27,130 nt of DNA from DAOTXN01 sp034435435 (GTDB taxonomy: Bacteria; Chloroflexota; Anaerolineae; S140-20), in NCBI GenBank assembly GCA_034435435.1, contig DAOTXN010000146.1, forward strand, positions 1-27,130, given 5' to 3'. The notes below the pieces were generated by a model. That model made no database searches and was not told where the DNA came from. It saw only the letters and a list, made by a program, of their open reading frames with translations. This document shows, piece after piece, positions 8,998 through 17,200 of this stretch. Position 1 is the stretch's first letter; every line of letters begins with the position of its first letter. The translations under genes were made by a program, and so were the position numbers.

Positions 8998-9052
8998 ATC
9001 ACCCTGAGCCGTTCGTCGTGAGCGCACAGCCGAACGGCTCAGGATGATTTTT
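8998..9052 (+). terminator. REP-like 18-bp inverted repeat, probable terminator
   Basis: The arm 8998-9015 and the arm 9031-9048 are complementary over 18 positions with one mismatch, around a 15-nt loop. A T-tract (9048-9052) follows on the plus strand. It lies between the convergent ends of the secreted-protein gene (stop 8943) and the DUF3891 gene (stop 9112), so it could stop transcription from both sides. The core CCTGAGCCGTTCG looks like an interspersed palindromic repeat, which only a genome-wide search could show. Confidence 0.6.
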
Positions 9053-9111
9053 GCTAGTATCACAGCCGGGAAATTATATTTTTACGGACCCTTGGTCAGG
9101 GATGGAGCATG

Positions 9112-9906
9112 TCAGGTCTTGTTCACCTCAAACTCCACCCCCACCACTTCCGCCTCCTCCATCGCCCGGCGCAACAGCGCGTTGTGCCCGAACGTCTGCT
9201 GTCGCACCCAGCGCCCGTCCGCCCGCACCGTGAACGGCGCTGCGTTGAACGGATACGGCTCTAGCGCCAACGTGTGCGCGTCGGGAAACGCAACGCTCAT
9301 CGTCGTGCGCACACCCGGCTCGACCGGCGCGTCCTCCAGCGTGTGACTGCGCAGCGGGTCCACCAGCAACATCAGCGCCAGCAGATCCCAGATTTGCAGC
9401 AGGCGAAAGGCGTCGCCCAGTGGCCCGGCGGCCAGCAGCGGGCCGTAACGCGGATGATCGGCCAGCGTGCGGCGCATCCGATCCTGAAAAGCGCTCTGCT
9501 CGTCCACAAACCGGCGGATGCTCTGGCGCATCGCCAACGTGTCGCCGCGCACGTCTTCGGCCAGGCGGCGGCGGTACAACTCGGTCCCGTGCATGCTGAT
9601 CAGCAACGCGCCGTACAGGGTGGTGGCGCTCATGCGCTCGACGCCGCGCTGCCAGATCGCAAAGTGCTCTTCCAGGTCCATCTCCAAAAACCCCGCCGGC
9701 CGGCCATCGGGCAGGATGCGCGGGGCCAGCTCCCACTCGGCCCAACCGTTGTCGTGATTGGCCGCGACGTACACCAGCTCGTCCCACGGTTCGGGCCGGG
9801 CAAAGCACTCGTTGTCCCCCCAACGCAGCGCCAACTGGCCCGCCATCCAGGCGTGCGCCGTCTGTGGGACCAGTAACCATCCATCCTCGTGCTCGCATCG
9901 AATCAT
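9112..9906 (-). CDS. DUF3891 family protein
   Basis: The product is 264 residues starting at ATG 9906-9904. The N-terminal pattern (W-LV-Q--HA--AGQLA) and 'VYVAANHDNGWAEWE' at about 47-62, with later helical segments, fit the DUF3891 family of uncharacterised proteins. The conserved His-Asp pair recalls HD-type metal sites, but an enzymatic role is not established. The start codon overlaps the stop of the upstream toxin remnant as ATGA, which implies translational coupling with that remnant and the antitoxin-like gene. It is the last gene of the minus-strand group and ends against the palindrome at 8998-9052. Confidence 0.75.
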   Translation of the reverse strand: MIRCEHEDGWLLVPQTAHAWMAGQLALRWGDNECFARPEPWDELVYVAANHDNGWAEWELAPRILPDGRPAGFLEMDLEEHFAIWQRGVERMSATTLYGALLISMHGTELYRRRLAEDVRGDTLAMRQSIRRFVDEQSAFQDRMRRTLADHPRYGPLLAAGPLGDAFRLLQIWDLLALMLLVDPLRSHTLEDAPVEPGVRTTMSVAFPDAHTLALEPYPFNAAPFTVRADGRWVRQQTFGHNALLRRAMEEAEVVGVEFEVNKT

Positions 9907-10028
9907 AACTTTGTTTCTTCCGCCAGGTGGGTCTCAATCCATTCCAGTACAGCGATAATAGACAGAGGCGTTGAAGGCTCGATTGAATCTTTGGGACCGA
10001 CGTGACAATGATGCGGATGCGTACTCAC
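9903..10028 (-). pseudogene. Remnant of a TumE/DUF6516-like toxin (C-terminal 41 codons)
   Basis: This short frame reads GTG at 10028 to TGA at 9903. It encodes 41 residues beginning VSTHPHHCHVGPKDSIEPS and ending near VLEWIETHL. DUF6516 (TumE) toxins end with a similar segment, a PHHxH cluster followed about 20 residues later by a helix of the type VL-xx-IE (family pattern recalled, not searched). The usual ~70 N-terminal residues are absent; the frame is closed by a stop at 10038-10040. Its GTG overlaps the stop of the antitoxin-like gene (GTGA) and its stop overlaps the DUF3891 start (ATGA), so translation may still pass through all three. Alternatively it is a real micro-protein. Confidence 0.5.
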
Positions 10029-10351
10029 TGATTTTCGTCACTTTCGCCTCGGAGGATTTTCAGGCGGGCCAAAAGCCGCTGACGCATTTTGCAGGTCACG
10101 TTCCATTCGACATAGTCAGCCGAATCGTCCATTCGACCCGCCCGGTAACGCCGCCAGAATTCGTCAGAATCCATGCCGTAAAGTTCTTCAAATGCAGCCA
10201 GTCGCTGTTCAGTTTGGACCAGATCAACCTGGTCACGCTCGACTTGTTGAGCTATAGCTTTACGCAGTGTAGTATCAAGGAAATCGCTCTGAAAACCGGT
10301 GCGGTACAATCGTCTCAAAGCCTCGATGGGTTGATGGGCCACAATGCTCAT
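10025..10351 (-). CDS. Antitoxin-like protein (TumA-type partner of TumE/DUF6516)
   Basis: The product is 108 residues from ATG 10351, with GGAGG 6 nt upstream. It is helical and charged, with the stretch 'FEELYGMDSDEFWRRYRAG' followed by 'YVEWNV'. This fits the recalled pattern of small proteins encoded next to TumE/DUF6516 toxins (Y-G-M-S--EF--R---G---D--D--EW). No DNA-binding motif is obvious. The gene is immediately followed by the toxin-like remnant with a GTGA overlap, so this looks like an orphaned antitoxin. Pure hypothetical status is the alternative. Confidence 0.6.
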   Translation of the reverse strand: MSIVAHQPIEALRRLYRTGFQSDFLDTTLRKAIAQQVERDQVDLVQTEQRLAAFEELYGMDSDEFWRRYRAGRMDDSADYVEWNVTCKMRQRLLARLKILRGESDENQ

Positions 10352-10444
10352 ACTTTTTCCTCCAAACGCTCAACAAACACTGTGTGCTTTGCTGTCTTCA
10401 ACCTCTCCTGCCGCTCATCTATCATCCTTGTTCCCGTTGCCCTC

Positions 10445-10473
10445 ATTCTACCACGAACGCCCCAATCCACCAA
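10445..10473 (-). promoter_or_regulatory. Possible sigma70-type promoter of the antitoxin-like operon
   Basis: On the minus strand TTGGTG (10473-10468), a 17-nt spacer and TAGAAT (10450-10445) lie about 94 bp upstream of the antitoxin-like ATG. The -35 box falls inside a CCCAATA-type low-complexity tract, which lowers confidence. Confidence 0.3.
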
Positions 10474-10495
10474 TGCCCAATACCCAATTCCCCCT
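10462..10495. repeat. CCCAATA-type low-complexity tract (copy 1)
   Basis: The tract is built of irregular CCAAT/CCCAATA/CCCAATT units. A similar tract in the opposite orientation lies at 12445-12482. The two flank the block of truncated genes and the IS. Confidence 0.5.
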
Positions 10496-10497
10496 TT

Positions 10498-11109
10498 TCA
10501 CGGTCCCACCACCACCAGCGTCGGCGGCTGCACGTCGCGCACGGTCGGGTTGTAATAGTCGTAGGCCGTGGCCGCGCCGGTCTGCGCCCGCACGACCAGC
10601 CGCGTCCGTAGCCGGAAGTTAAAACGCACGCTTCCGCTCAGGTCCTCCAGGTACAGCCGCAGCGCCCGCCCCGCCACCTCGTAACGCTTGATGTGCGTCT
10701 TGAGCCCGGCCGACTGGGCCACCAGCGCCTCTAGGTCTTCCGTCACCACGTCAAAACCGGGCGGCAGACCCAGCTCGACCAGCGCCCACTGGGCCGCGCC
10801 GGGCTGGTTCAGGCTCAGGCGCACGTCGGCCACCATGGTTTCGTCTACCTTGAGCTCGGTCCGGTCGTAAGTCACTTCCACGTCCAACACCCCCTCGCCG
10901 GTGAGGGTTGGGGCGCTGGCCCACGGCGCGTAATAGGCCAGCACCGCCTGGTAGAGCAGACTCGATCCATCTCCCTCAACGGCCAACTCGAGTCGATGCG
11001 CCCCGGCCTCCACGCCGTCCAGGTAAACCGTGTGCAGCACGTCGGCGTTCTCCGGCGTGATGTCCACCTCGCGGGCCAGTTGACCGTCCAGGTATACTAC
11101 CCACGGGCA
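10498..11109 (-). pseudogene. 3' fragment of an alpha-2-macroglobulin family gene
   Basis: The frame is open from 11109 to the TGA at 10498, about 203 residues. Its content fits the C-terminal receptor-binding region of bacterial alpha-2-macroglobulins (A2M_recep type): 'VTYDRTEL', 'LVELGLPPGFDV', 'HIKRYEVAGRALRLYLEDL' and a terminal 'YDYYNPTVRD'. Full-length members have 1500 or more residues with bait and thioester regions, so most of the gene is missing. An internal GTG at 11067 could be mistaken for a start. The frame ends in a stop created at the IS630 boundary (11110-11112). The intact family traps proteases at the envelope. This fragment is very unlikely to function. Confidence 0.75.
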
Positions 11110-11149
11110 CTAGTTGAGTTTTTGACGTGACATTTTTGCATTATCTGGT

Positions 11150-11581
11150 ATGATTGCGGTTATGACCAAACGACTTGAGTTTACTCCCGAAATCCAAGAG
11201 ACCTTGAACTATGAGCGGTATCACTATCCTGTACCGCTTGTCCAGCGGCGCATGGAGGTCCTGTGGTTGAAAAGCCACGATTTGCCCCATGCCCTGATCG
11301 CCAAACTGGCCGGGGTATCCGAAAACACCATGCGGGATTACTTCCGGTTGTACGAAGAGAGCAGTGTTGAGAAGTTGAAGGAAGTTCATTTCTACCGCCC
11401 GGAAAGCGAACTGCAAGCGCATATCACCTCACTGGAAGCGTACTTCCGAGATCATCCGCCAGCCACGATCAAGGAAGCTCAGAGCGAGATTGAAGCCTTG
11501 ACGGGCCTCCAGCGTAGTGAGACCCAGGTACGCGAGTTCCTTAAAAAAAACTCCATTTGCGTTGCCGCAAAGTCGGCATGA
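11150..11581 (+). CDS. IS630 transposase, OrfA (helix-turn-helix part)
   Basis: This is a 143-residue frame from ATG 11150; ATG 11162 is an equally possible start giving 'MTKRLEFTPE'. It contains the helix-turn-helix region typical of IS630 transposases ('LIAKLAGVSENTMRDYF') and a second helical part 'LTGLQRSETQVREFLKK'. The zero frame ends at TGA 11579-11581, a short distance past an A8 run (11543-11550). Slippage by -1 there joins it to OrfB, reading 'EFLKKKLHLRCRKVGMIPAKAD', the expected family sequence across the join. The fused product would be about 341 residues, normal for the family. Confidence 0.85.
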   Translation: MIAVMTKRLEFTPEIQETLNYERYHYPVPLVQRRMEVLWLKSHDLPHALIAKLAGVSENTMRDYFRLYEESSVEKLKEVHFYRPESELQAHITSLEAYFRDHPPATIKEAQSEIEALTGLQRSETQVREFLKKNSICVAAKSA

Positions 11582-11598
11582 TCCCGGCCAAAGCCGAC
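11543..11598 (+). promoter_or_regulatory. Programmed -1 frameshift signal: A8 slippery run plus hairpins
   Basis: A8 at 11543-11550 lies in frame CTT AAA AAA AAC, which contains slippery heptamers A-AAA-AAA and A-AAA-AAC. Five nt later a perfect hairpin TTTGCG-TTGC-CGCAAA spans 11556-11571. A second pair, GTCGGC (11572-11577) with GCCGAC (11593-11598), follows directly. This is the usual geometry of -1 programmed frameshifting. Confidence 0.7.
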
Positions 11599-12177
11599 CC
11601 TGATGAACAAGCGGCCTATCTGGAGCAAGAAATCGAGCCGCGTTTAGCGCCAGCGCAGGCCGGGGAACGCGCCGTGTTCTTTGTGGACGCCGCTCACTTT
11701 GTGCTCGCACCGTTCCTGGGTTTCCTGTGGTCCCTGGCGAGAGTGTTCGTGCGGGCTCCAACCGGGCGACAGCGTTTCAATGTGTTGGGAGCGCTCAATG
11801 CCGTGACCCACGAACTCATCACTGTGACCAACGCCACCTACATCACCGCTACCGAGGTGTGTGAGCTTTTCCACAAGCTGGCGGCAGCCAATCTGGGCCG
11901 GCCCATCACCCTCTTCTTGGACAATGCCCGTTACCAGAAATGCGCCCTGGTGGCGGCTACGGCTGCCAGTCTTAATATCGAACTGTGTTACTTGCCAGCC
12001 TACTCGCCGAACCTCAACCTGATTGAACGGCTATGGAAGTTTGTTAAGAAACAGTGTTTGTACTCACAATACTATGCGGACTTTGCCACGTTCAAAGCCG
12101 CCATTGTGGATTGTTTGAGCCAGACTCACACAACCCACAAAGCTGCTTTGGATTCGCTGTTGACCCTACGTTTCTAG
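11557..12177 (+). CDS. IS630 transposase, OrfB (DDE catalytic part)
   Basis: The frame is -1 relative to OrfA and ends at TAG 12177. It contains the DDE_3 catalytic triad context: 'VFFVDAAHF' (first Asp), 'ITLFLDNARYQK' (second Asp) and 'AYSPNLNLIERLWKF' (Glu). All three are present and the C-terminus is complete, so the catalytic half appears intact. It is most likely made as an OrfA-OrfB fusion by frameshifting at 11543-11550 rather than from its own start, because no ribosome site is visible. The C-terminal coding end is read antisense by the sigma-factor fragment's read-through frame. Confidence 0.85.
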   Translation: MRCRKVGMIPAKADPDEQAAYLEQEIEPRLAPAQAGERAVFFVDAAHFVLAPFLGFLWSLARVFVRAPTGRQRFNVLGALNAVTHELITVTNATYITATEVCELFHKLAAANLGRPITLFLDNARYQKCALVAATAASLNIELCYLPAYSPNLNLIERLWKFVKKQCLYSQYYADFATFKAAIVDCLSQTHTTHKAALDSLLTLRF

Positions 12178-12202
12178 TTATTTGAAAAAGCGCAATTTGT
12201 AA

Positions 12203-12376
12203 CCGCGTGAAGTATATAAAGGTCTCCTGGACGGCTTCTTCGGCGTCGCCGCTGTTGCGGGTGATGAAAAAGGCCACCCGATAGACGTAATCCTGGTAGC
12301 GCTCGAACAGGGCGTCGAACGCGCCGGACTGGCCGCGTTGGAAGCGTCGGATCAGGTCGGCGGTGGATACGGGCAT
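12203..12376 (-). pseudogene. 5' fragment of an ECF sigma factor gene
   Basis: From ATG 12376, preceded by AAGGAG at 7 nt, 58 native codons encode the start of sigma70 region 2: 'ADLIRRFQRGQSGAFDALF', 'YQDYVYRVAFFIT', then 'DAEEAVQETFIYFTR'. At 12202 the frame enters the IS and continues with unrelated codons to 12092. Regions 2.4 and 4 are missing, so it cannot act as a sigma factor. The preserved ribosome site and start indicate recent disruption. Confidence 0.75.
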
Positions 12377-12444
12377 GGCGGGTCTCCTTGCGCTGTGCAG
12401 TTCTGTGCGTTACATGCGCGGAGGGCAGTGAAAGTTCATGGCGG

Positions 12445-12482
12445 TTGAATGTTGGGTATGGGGTATTGGAAATTGGGTATGG
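12445..12482. repeat. CCCAATA-type low-complexity tract (copy 2, inverted)
   Basis: TTGGGTATGGGGTATTGG and neighbouring units are the reverse complement of the tract type at 10462-10495. The tract lies upstream of the sigma fragment. Apart from it and the promoter at 12562-12590, nothing is recognised in the 253-bp gap 12377-12629. Confidence 0.45.
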
Positions 12483-12561
12483 CTGACTGGTTGAGATATG
12501 ATACGCCGAGTTGGGAAAAAACTCAAACCGGGTGAGTGGCCGAGGCAGCGACATCAACTGA

Positions 12562-12590
12562 TTGACGTTGCTCCCTGCCTGGGCTATACT
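12562..12590 (+). promoter_or_regulatory. Sigma70-type promoter of the P5C dehydrogenase gene
   Basis: TTGACG (12562-12567), a 17-nt spacer and TATACT (12585-12590) lie 40 bp upstream of ATG 12630. GAGGGAG (12617-12623) precedes the start codon at normal spacing. This is the best promoter match near this gene. Confidence 0.7.
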
Positions 12591-12629
12591 ATGCGTGACC
12601 GCTAACCATACCAGGCGAGGGAGAGAATT

Positions 12630-14210
12630 ATGTCAGCCACGAGCACTTTCAAATTGACCTATTCTACCATGTTCGACCCACCCGCAGAACTGCACACCCG
12701 CTTTGAAGAGGCGTTGGATCGGGTCAAGTCGGAGCTGGGTCGGGAGCACGGCATGGTCATCGCGGGTGAGGACCGCTTTGCCGCCGAGAAATTCGAGAGC
12801 CGCTCGCCCGCCGATACCGAAACGGTGCTGGGCGTGTTTCAAAAAGGCACGGCTCACGACGCGCAGGCCGCCATCGCTGCCGCCCGGCAAGCCTTTCCCG
12901 GTTGGAGCCGCACGCCCTGGCAAGAACGGGTGGCGCTGATGCGGCGGGCCGCCGACGTGATCGACCGGCGCGTCTTTGAAATCGGCGTCGTGATGGCGCT
13001 CGAAGTGGGCAAGAATCGCATGGAGGCCCTGGGCGACGCCGCCGAGACCGCCGACCTCATTCGCTATGCCTGTTACCAGATGGAAAAGAACAACGGCTAT
13101 GTGGTCGAGATGGAGCGCGACCCGTTGGTGGGCTATACTTCGCGCAACGTTTCGGCGCTGCGGCCCTACGGCGTGTGGGTGGTCATCAGCCCGTTCAACT
13201 TTCCGGCGGCGCTCAGCGGCGGGCCGGCCAGCGCGGCGTTAGCAGCGGGCAACACCGTCGTGCTCAAGCCGGCCTCCGACACCCCCTGGACGCCGCGCCT
13301 GCTGGCCGAATGCTTCCGCGAGGCCGGCCTGCCTGCTGGCGTGTTCAACTTTATCACCGGTCCCGGCAGCGCCGTCGGCCAGGCCCTGGTCGAGAGCTTT
13401 GACGTGGACGGCATCACCTTCACCGGCTCGTGGGAGGTGGGCATGCGCATCTATCGCCAGTTCACCCAGGGCTGCTGCCCGCGCCCGGCCATCCTGGAAA
13501 TGGGCGGCAAGAACCCGGCCATCGTCTCGCGCCACGCCGACCTGGAGCGGGCCGCGTTGGGCATCACCCGCTCGGCTTTTGGCTTGCAGGGTCAAAAGTG
13601 CTCGGCCTGTTCGCGGGTTTTCGCCGAAGCGCCGGTGTACGACGAGCTGCTCGAGCGCATGGCGGCCTTGACCAATAAGCTGGTCGTGGGCGACCCTACG
13701 CAGCGGGGCGTGTACATGGGGCCGGTCATCAACCAGAAGGCGCTGAGCGATTACCGGACCTACACCGAGGAACTGTCGCAAGCCGGGAGATTCCTCACCG
13801 GCGGCCAGGCGCTCACCTCCGGCGACTACGCCAGAGGCTATTTCTGCCCGCCCACCATCGTCGCCGACGTGCCGTTGGACCATCGTCTGTGGGAGCACGA
13901 AATGTTCCTGCCCATCATGCTGGTGCACAAAGTAGACGACTTGGACGGGGCCATGCGGCTGGCGAACCAGGTCAACTATGGACTGACGGCTGGCTTTTAC
14001 GGCAGCCCAGAAGAGGTCGAGTGGTTCTTTGAGCACATCCAGGCCGGTGTGACCTACGCCAACCGGCCCCACGGCGCGACCACCGGCGCGTGGCCGGGCT
14101 ACCAGCCCTTTGGCGGCTGGAAAGGCTCCGGCTCGACCGGCAAGAACGCCGGCGGGCACTATTACCTGCCGCTGTATATGCGCGAGCAGATTCGCACCCG
14201 GGTAGAGTGA
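12630..14210 (+). CDS. pruA: L-glutamate gamma-semialdehyde (1-pyrroline-5-carboxylate) dehydrogenase
   Basis: The product is 526 residues and oxidises glutamate-5-semialdehyde (from P5C) to glutamate with NAD+, the second step of proline catabolism. Aldehyde dehydrogenase hallmarks are complete: 'WVVISPFNFP' (cofactor-side Asn), 'LEMGGKNPAIV' with catalytic base E290, and 'GQKCSACSR' with nucleophile C324. The QKCSACSR form and the long N-terminal arm ('FDPPAELHTRFEEALDRV') point to the P5C dehydrogenase subfamily rather than a generic ALDH. Length matches stand-alone Gram-positive-type RocA/PruA enzymes. No proline dehydrogenase gene is in the window. A strong promoter lies upstream and the cyclase gene begins 16 bp downstream, so the two are probably co-transcribed. 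Confidence 0.9.
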   Translation: MSATSTFKLTYSTMFDPPAELHTRFEEALDRVKSELGREHGMVIAGEDRFAAEKFESRSPADTETVLGVFQKGTAHDAQAAIAAARQAFPGWSRTPWQERVALMRRAADVIDRRVFEIGVVMALEVGKNRMEALGDAAETADLIRYACYQMEKNNGYVVEMERDPLVGYTSRNVSALRPYGVWVVISPFNFPAALSGGPASAALAAGNTVVLKPASDTPWTPRLLAECFREAGLPAGVFNFITGPGSAVGQALVESFDVDGITFTGSWEVGMRIYRQFTQGCCPRPAILEMGGKNPAIVSRHADLERAALGITRSAFGLQGQKCSACSRVFAEAPVYDELLERMAALTNKLVVGDPTQRGVYMGPVINQKALSDYRTYTEELSQAGRFLTGGQALTSGDYARGYFCPPTIVADVPLDHRLWEHEMFLPIMLVHKVDDLDGAMRLANQVNYGLTAGFYGSPEEVEWFFEHIQAGVTYANRPHGATTGAWPGYQPFGGWKGSGSTGKNAGGHYYLPLYMREQIRTRVE

Positions 14211-14226
14211 CGGGTCAACAGGAATC

Positions 14227-17200
14227 ATGCCCCTCCAAACACCTCCAGCGACGCAAGAAGCCAGTCTGGCCAGGATGCTGTCCCGTCTCCAGACCTACCT
14301 GCCGGCCGACCTGGCGGACGCCGTCCAGCAAGAGGGCGAGGCAGCGCCGGCCCTTTGGGTCGAGGTGCTGCACAAGCTGTGTTCTTTGCACCACAACCTG
14401 AGCACTTATCAGCCCCGCTCGCTGGTGCTTTCCAACCCCACCCCCGGCGTCCCGCGCGGCGAAATCCTCGAGGGCACCATTCTGTTTGCCGACGTGACCG
14501 GCTTTACGCCGCTGGCCGAGCGCCTGCGCCAACTGGGCGAAGAGGGCGCCGAGCAGCTCAATCGCATGATTAACGACCTCTTTAGCGCCATCCTCGACCC
14601 GCTGTCGCGCTCGCGGGGCGAGTTGCTCATCTTTGCCGGCGACGCGGTCCAGGCCTACTTTCCGGCCACGCCTGAAGCCCAGGACGCCGTGTGGGCTGTG
14701 CGGGCCGGGCTGCGCATGACTCGCGCCATCGCCCCTTTTGACGGCGGCCCCACGCCCCTCAGCATGAGCGTCGGGCTGGCGCGGGGACGTTTTTTCGCCG
14801 CCCAGGTCGGAACGGCCCAGCGCATGGAATACGTGGTGACGGGCGGCCCCATTCAGCAGGCCATGAAAGCCGAGGAACCCGCCGCGCCCCGCCAGGTTAT
14901 TCTGGGGCCGGGAATGGAAAACCTGCTGGCGGGCCAGTTCCGCCTGACCCCGCTGGCCGACGGCTACCACGCCGTGGTGGACGACCTGGGTGAGCACCTG
15001 GGCGACTTTGAGGTCAACCCCATGTCGAGCCAGAGACGCCTGCGCCGGCGGCTCGTGTTCGACCACGAGCCGGACCAGGTGCTGCGCAGCATCGCCTCGA
15101 CCCTGGACGACATTGACGCGCTGGCCCCTTTTTTCCCACCCAACGTGTTGCGGCGCATCGTGGCCCACCAGAGCGCGCGCCAGTTCCCCGGCGAGCACCG
15201 CCTGGTCGCGGTGATGTTTGTCAACCTGCGCGGCTTTGAAGCACTGGTGGAGGCGCTGGGGCCGGAGCGATTGGCCCAAATCACGCATTGGGTGAACCGT
15301 TATTTTGTCGAGGCCCAGGAAACCCTGGCCGGGTGCGGCGGACTGGTGACCCACGTGGACCCGTACCAAAAGGGTTTCACGCTGCTGTGTCCCTTTGGCG
15401 CGCCGCTGGCCGACGAAGAAACCCCTCACCGCGCCACCGCCGCCGCCTTGCGCCTCAACGAAAAACTGCGCACGCTCAATCAAGAGTTGCAGGCCGACCT
15501 GCAAGAGACGGTTCCCGACCACGCCGCGCAAATCCGGCTCGTCCATCACATCGGCATCACTTACGGTCCCATCTACACCGGCCAGGTGGGTTGGCAAGAG
15601 CGGCGCGAGTACGTGGTGGTGGGCGACGACGTGAACCTGTCGGCCCGGCTGATGAACAAGTCGGCGGCGGACCAGATTCTCATCAGCGGCTGGGTCTACG
15701 ACCGGGTGCGCACGGCCTTTGAGTGCCAGCCGCTGGAGCCAATGCAGCTCAAGGGCAAGGCCAAACCCGTCACCGTGTACGCCGTCGAGCGGCGGATGCC
15801 GGCCAGCGCCTGGCTGGTCGAGGCCCGCATCGGGCCGCTGGTGGGCCGCGACGCCGAATTGACCCGCTTGGAAAACGCGCTCGAAACGCTGGAAAAAGGC
15901 CAGGGCGGCGTGCTCACGTTGGTCGGCGAAACCGGCATGGGCAAAACGCGCCTCATCGCCGAGCTTTCCCAGCGGGCGCGTTACTGGAACATCACCTTGT
16001 TGGCCGGGCGCTGTCTGTCTTATGCGCAGGGCACACCCTACACCCCCTGGATTGAGAGCCTGTGGCGCTGGTTCGAGCTGGACACCGCCGCCGACCCGGC
16101 CGAGCGCCGCGCTCGCGTGCGTCAGGCCTTGGAGCGACTGGGCCTGGAAAAGCTCACCCTCACTTTCTGGGAACTGCTGGGATTGCCGCAAGCCGAAGAT
16201 GCCCTACTGGTGCGCGCCCCCCAAGGACCCCACCGGCCTCAGGAGCGCCGGAACCTGTATGCGCGGCTGCAAGAGCGCATCGCCCAGGCCCCCCCGGCGC
16301 AGGGAGACATGCACCTGACGCTGGCGTGGCGACTGGCCGAGCGCGATCCTGCTCTCGCCGCCGACATTCCTTCGCTGTGGGAGCATCTGGGCCAACGCAC
16401 CCATCCCGATCAGGCCCTGCTGGCCCTGTTTCGGGTCAGCGCTGCGCAAGACCGCCCGTTGCTCTTGCTGGTCGAAGACCTCCAATGGGCCGACCGGGTA
16501 TCGTGGGATGCGCTGGTCCAACTGGCGCAGGCGACGGCGGACGCGCCCATCCTGTTGCTGGTCACAGCGCGGCGCGGCGAGGCCGCCGACACCTGGCTGG
16601 ACCAGACGAACGCCGAGCACCTGTCGTTGGCCGGGTTAGACCTGGACGACATCGGTAAACTGGCCGCGCGGTTGATGGGGCGCCCGGCCGGGCCCGAATT
16701 GGCGAGCTGGCTGCACCAGCGCACGCAGGGCAATCCGCTGTTTGCCACGCAATTGCTGCGCGCCCTCATTGGCGCCGAGGGCCTCAGCACCGATCCGGAG
16801 ACCGGGTTGGTCACACTGAGCAAAACGCTACCGAATCTTCCTCCCACCGTACGCGAAATCATGCTCAGCCGGGTGGACCAGCTTTCCGAAGAGGCCCGCA
16901 CGGTGGTCAAGTTGGCCTCGGTCATCGGCGACGTTGTCCCACTGGACTTGTTGACCCACCTGGCGCGGCAGGTCCCGGCGGCGGGAGCAGCGCGGCTGAC
17001 CGAGCACCTGGCCGATCTGGCCGAGCGCTCGCTCTTTACTCTGCCGCCGCCCGCGACCGAGTTTTCCTTCGTCCACACCCTGCTGCGCGAGGCGGTGTAT
17101 AGCAGCCTGCCCTACGCCCAGCGCCGGCAGTGGCACCGGGCTATCGCCGACCATCTGGCGCAGGGCGACGAGCAAACCATCCAGCAACGTCTGGACGCCC

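Larger units (their letters stand above)
11111..12201 (+). mobile_element. IS630-family insertion sequence (~1.1 kb)
   Basis: The element contains a two-frame IS630-type transposase. TA dinucleotides at 11111-11112 and 12200-12201 are candidate target duplications, as expected for this family. Imperfect terminal inverted repeats can be aligned: left AGTTGAGTTTTTGA (from 11112) against right, read inward on the minus strand, AATTGCGCTTTTTCAA (from about 12197). The exact right end is uncertain by a few bases. Truncated genes lie on both sides: an A2M 3' fragment to the left and a sigma-factor 5' fragment to the right. Confidence 0.75.

Noticed and set aside
11067..11069. GTG 11067 as a genuine start of an intact 189-residue protein
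   Set aside because: The frame continues upstream with A2M-like sequence to the IS edge, so it is an internal codon of a truncated gene.
13239..14228. 329-codon minus-strand frame antisense to pruA
   Set aside because: It is a GC-driven antisense frame; the plus strand encodes a complete aldehyde dehydrogenase with catalytic Cys and Glu.
14215..16191. 658-codon open frame on the minus strand, antisense to the cyclase gene
   Set aside because: Its codons mirror the high-GC cyclase gene, its translation is low-complexity (HQ/RG-rich) with no domain, and the plus-strand frame has clear family motifs.
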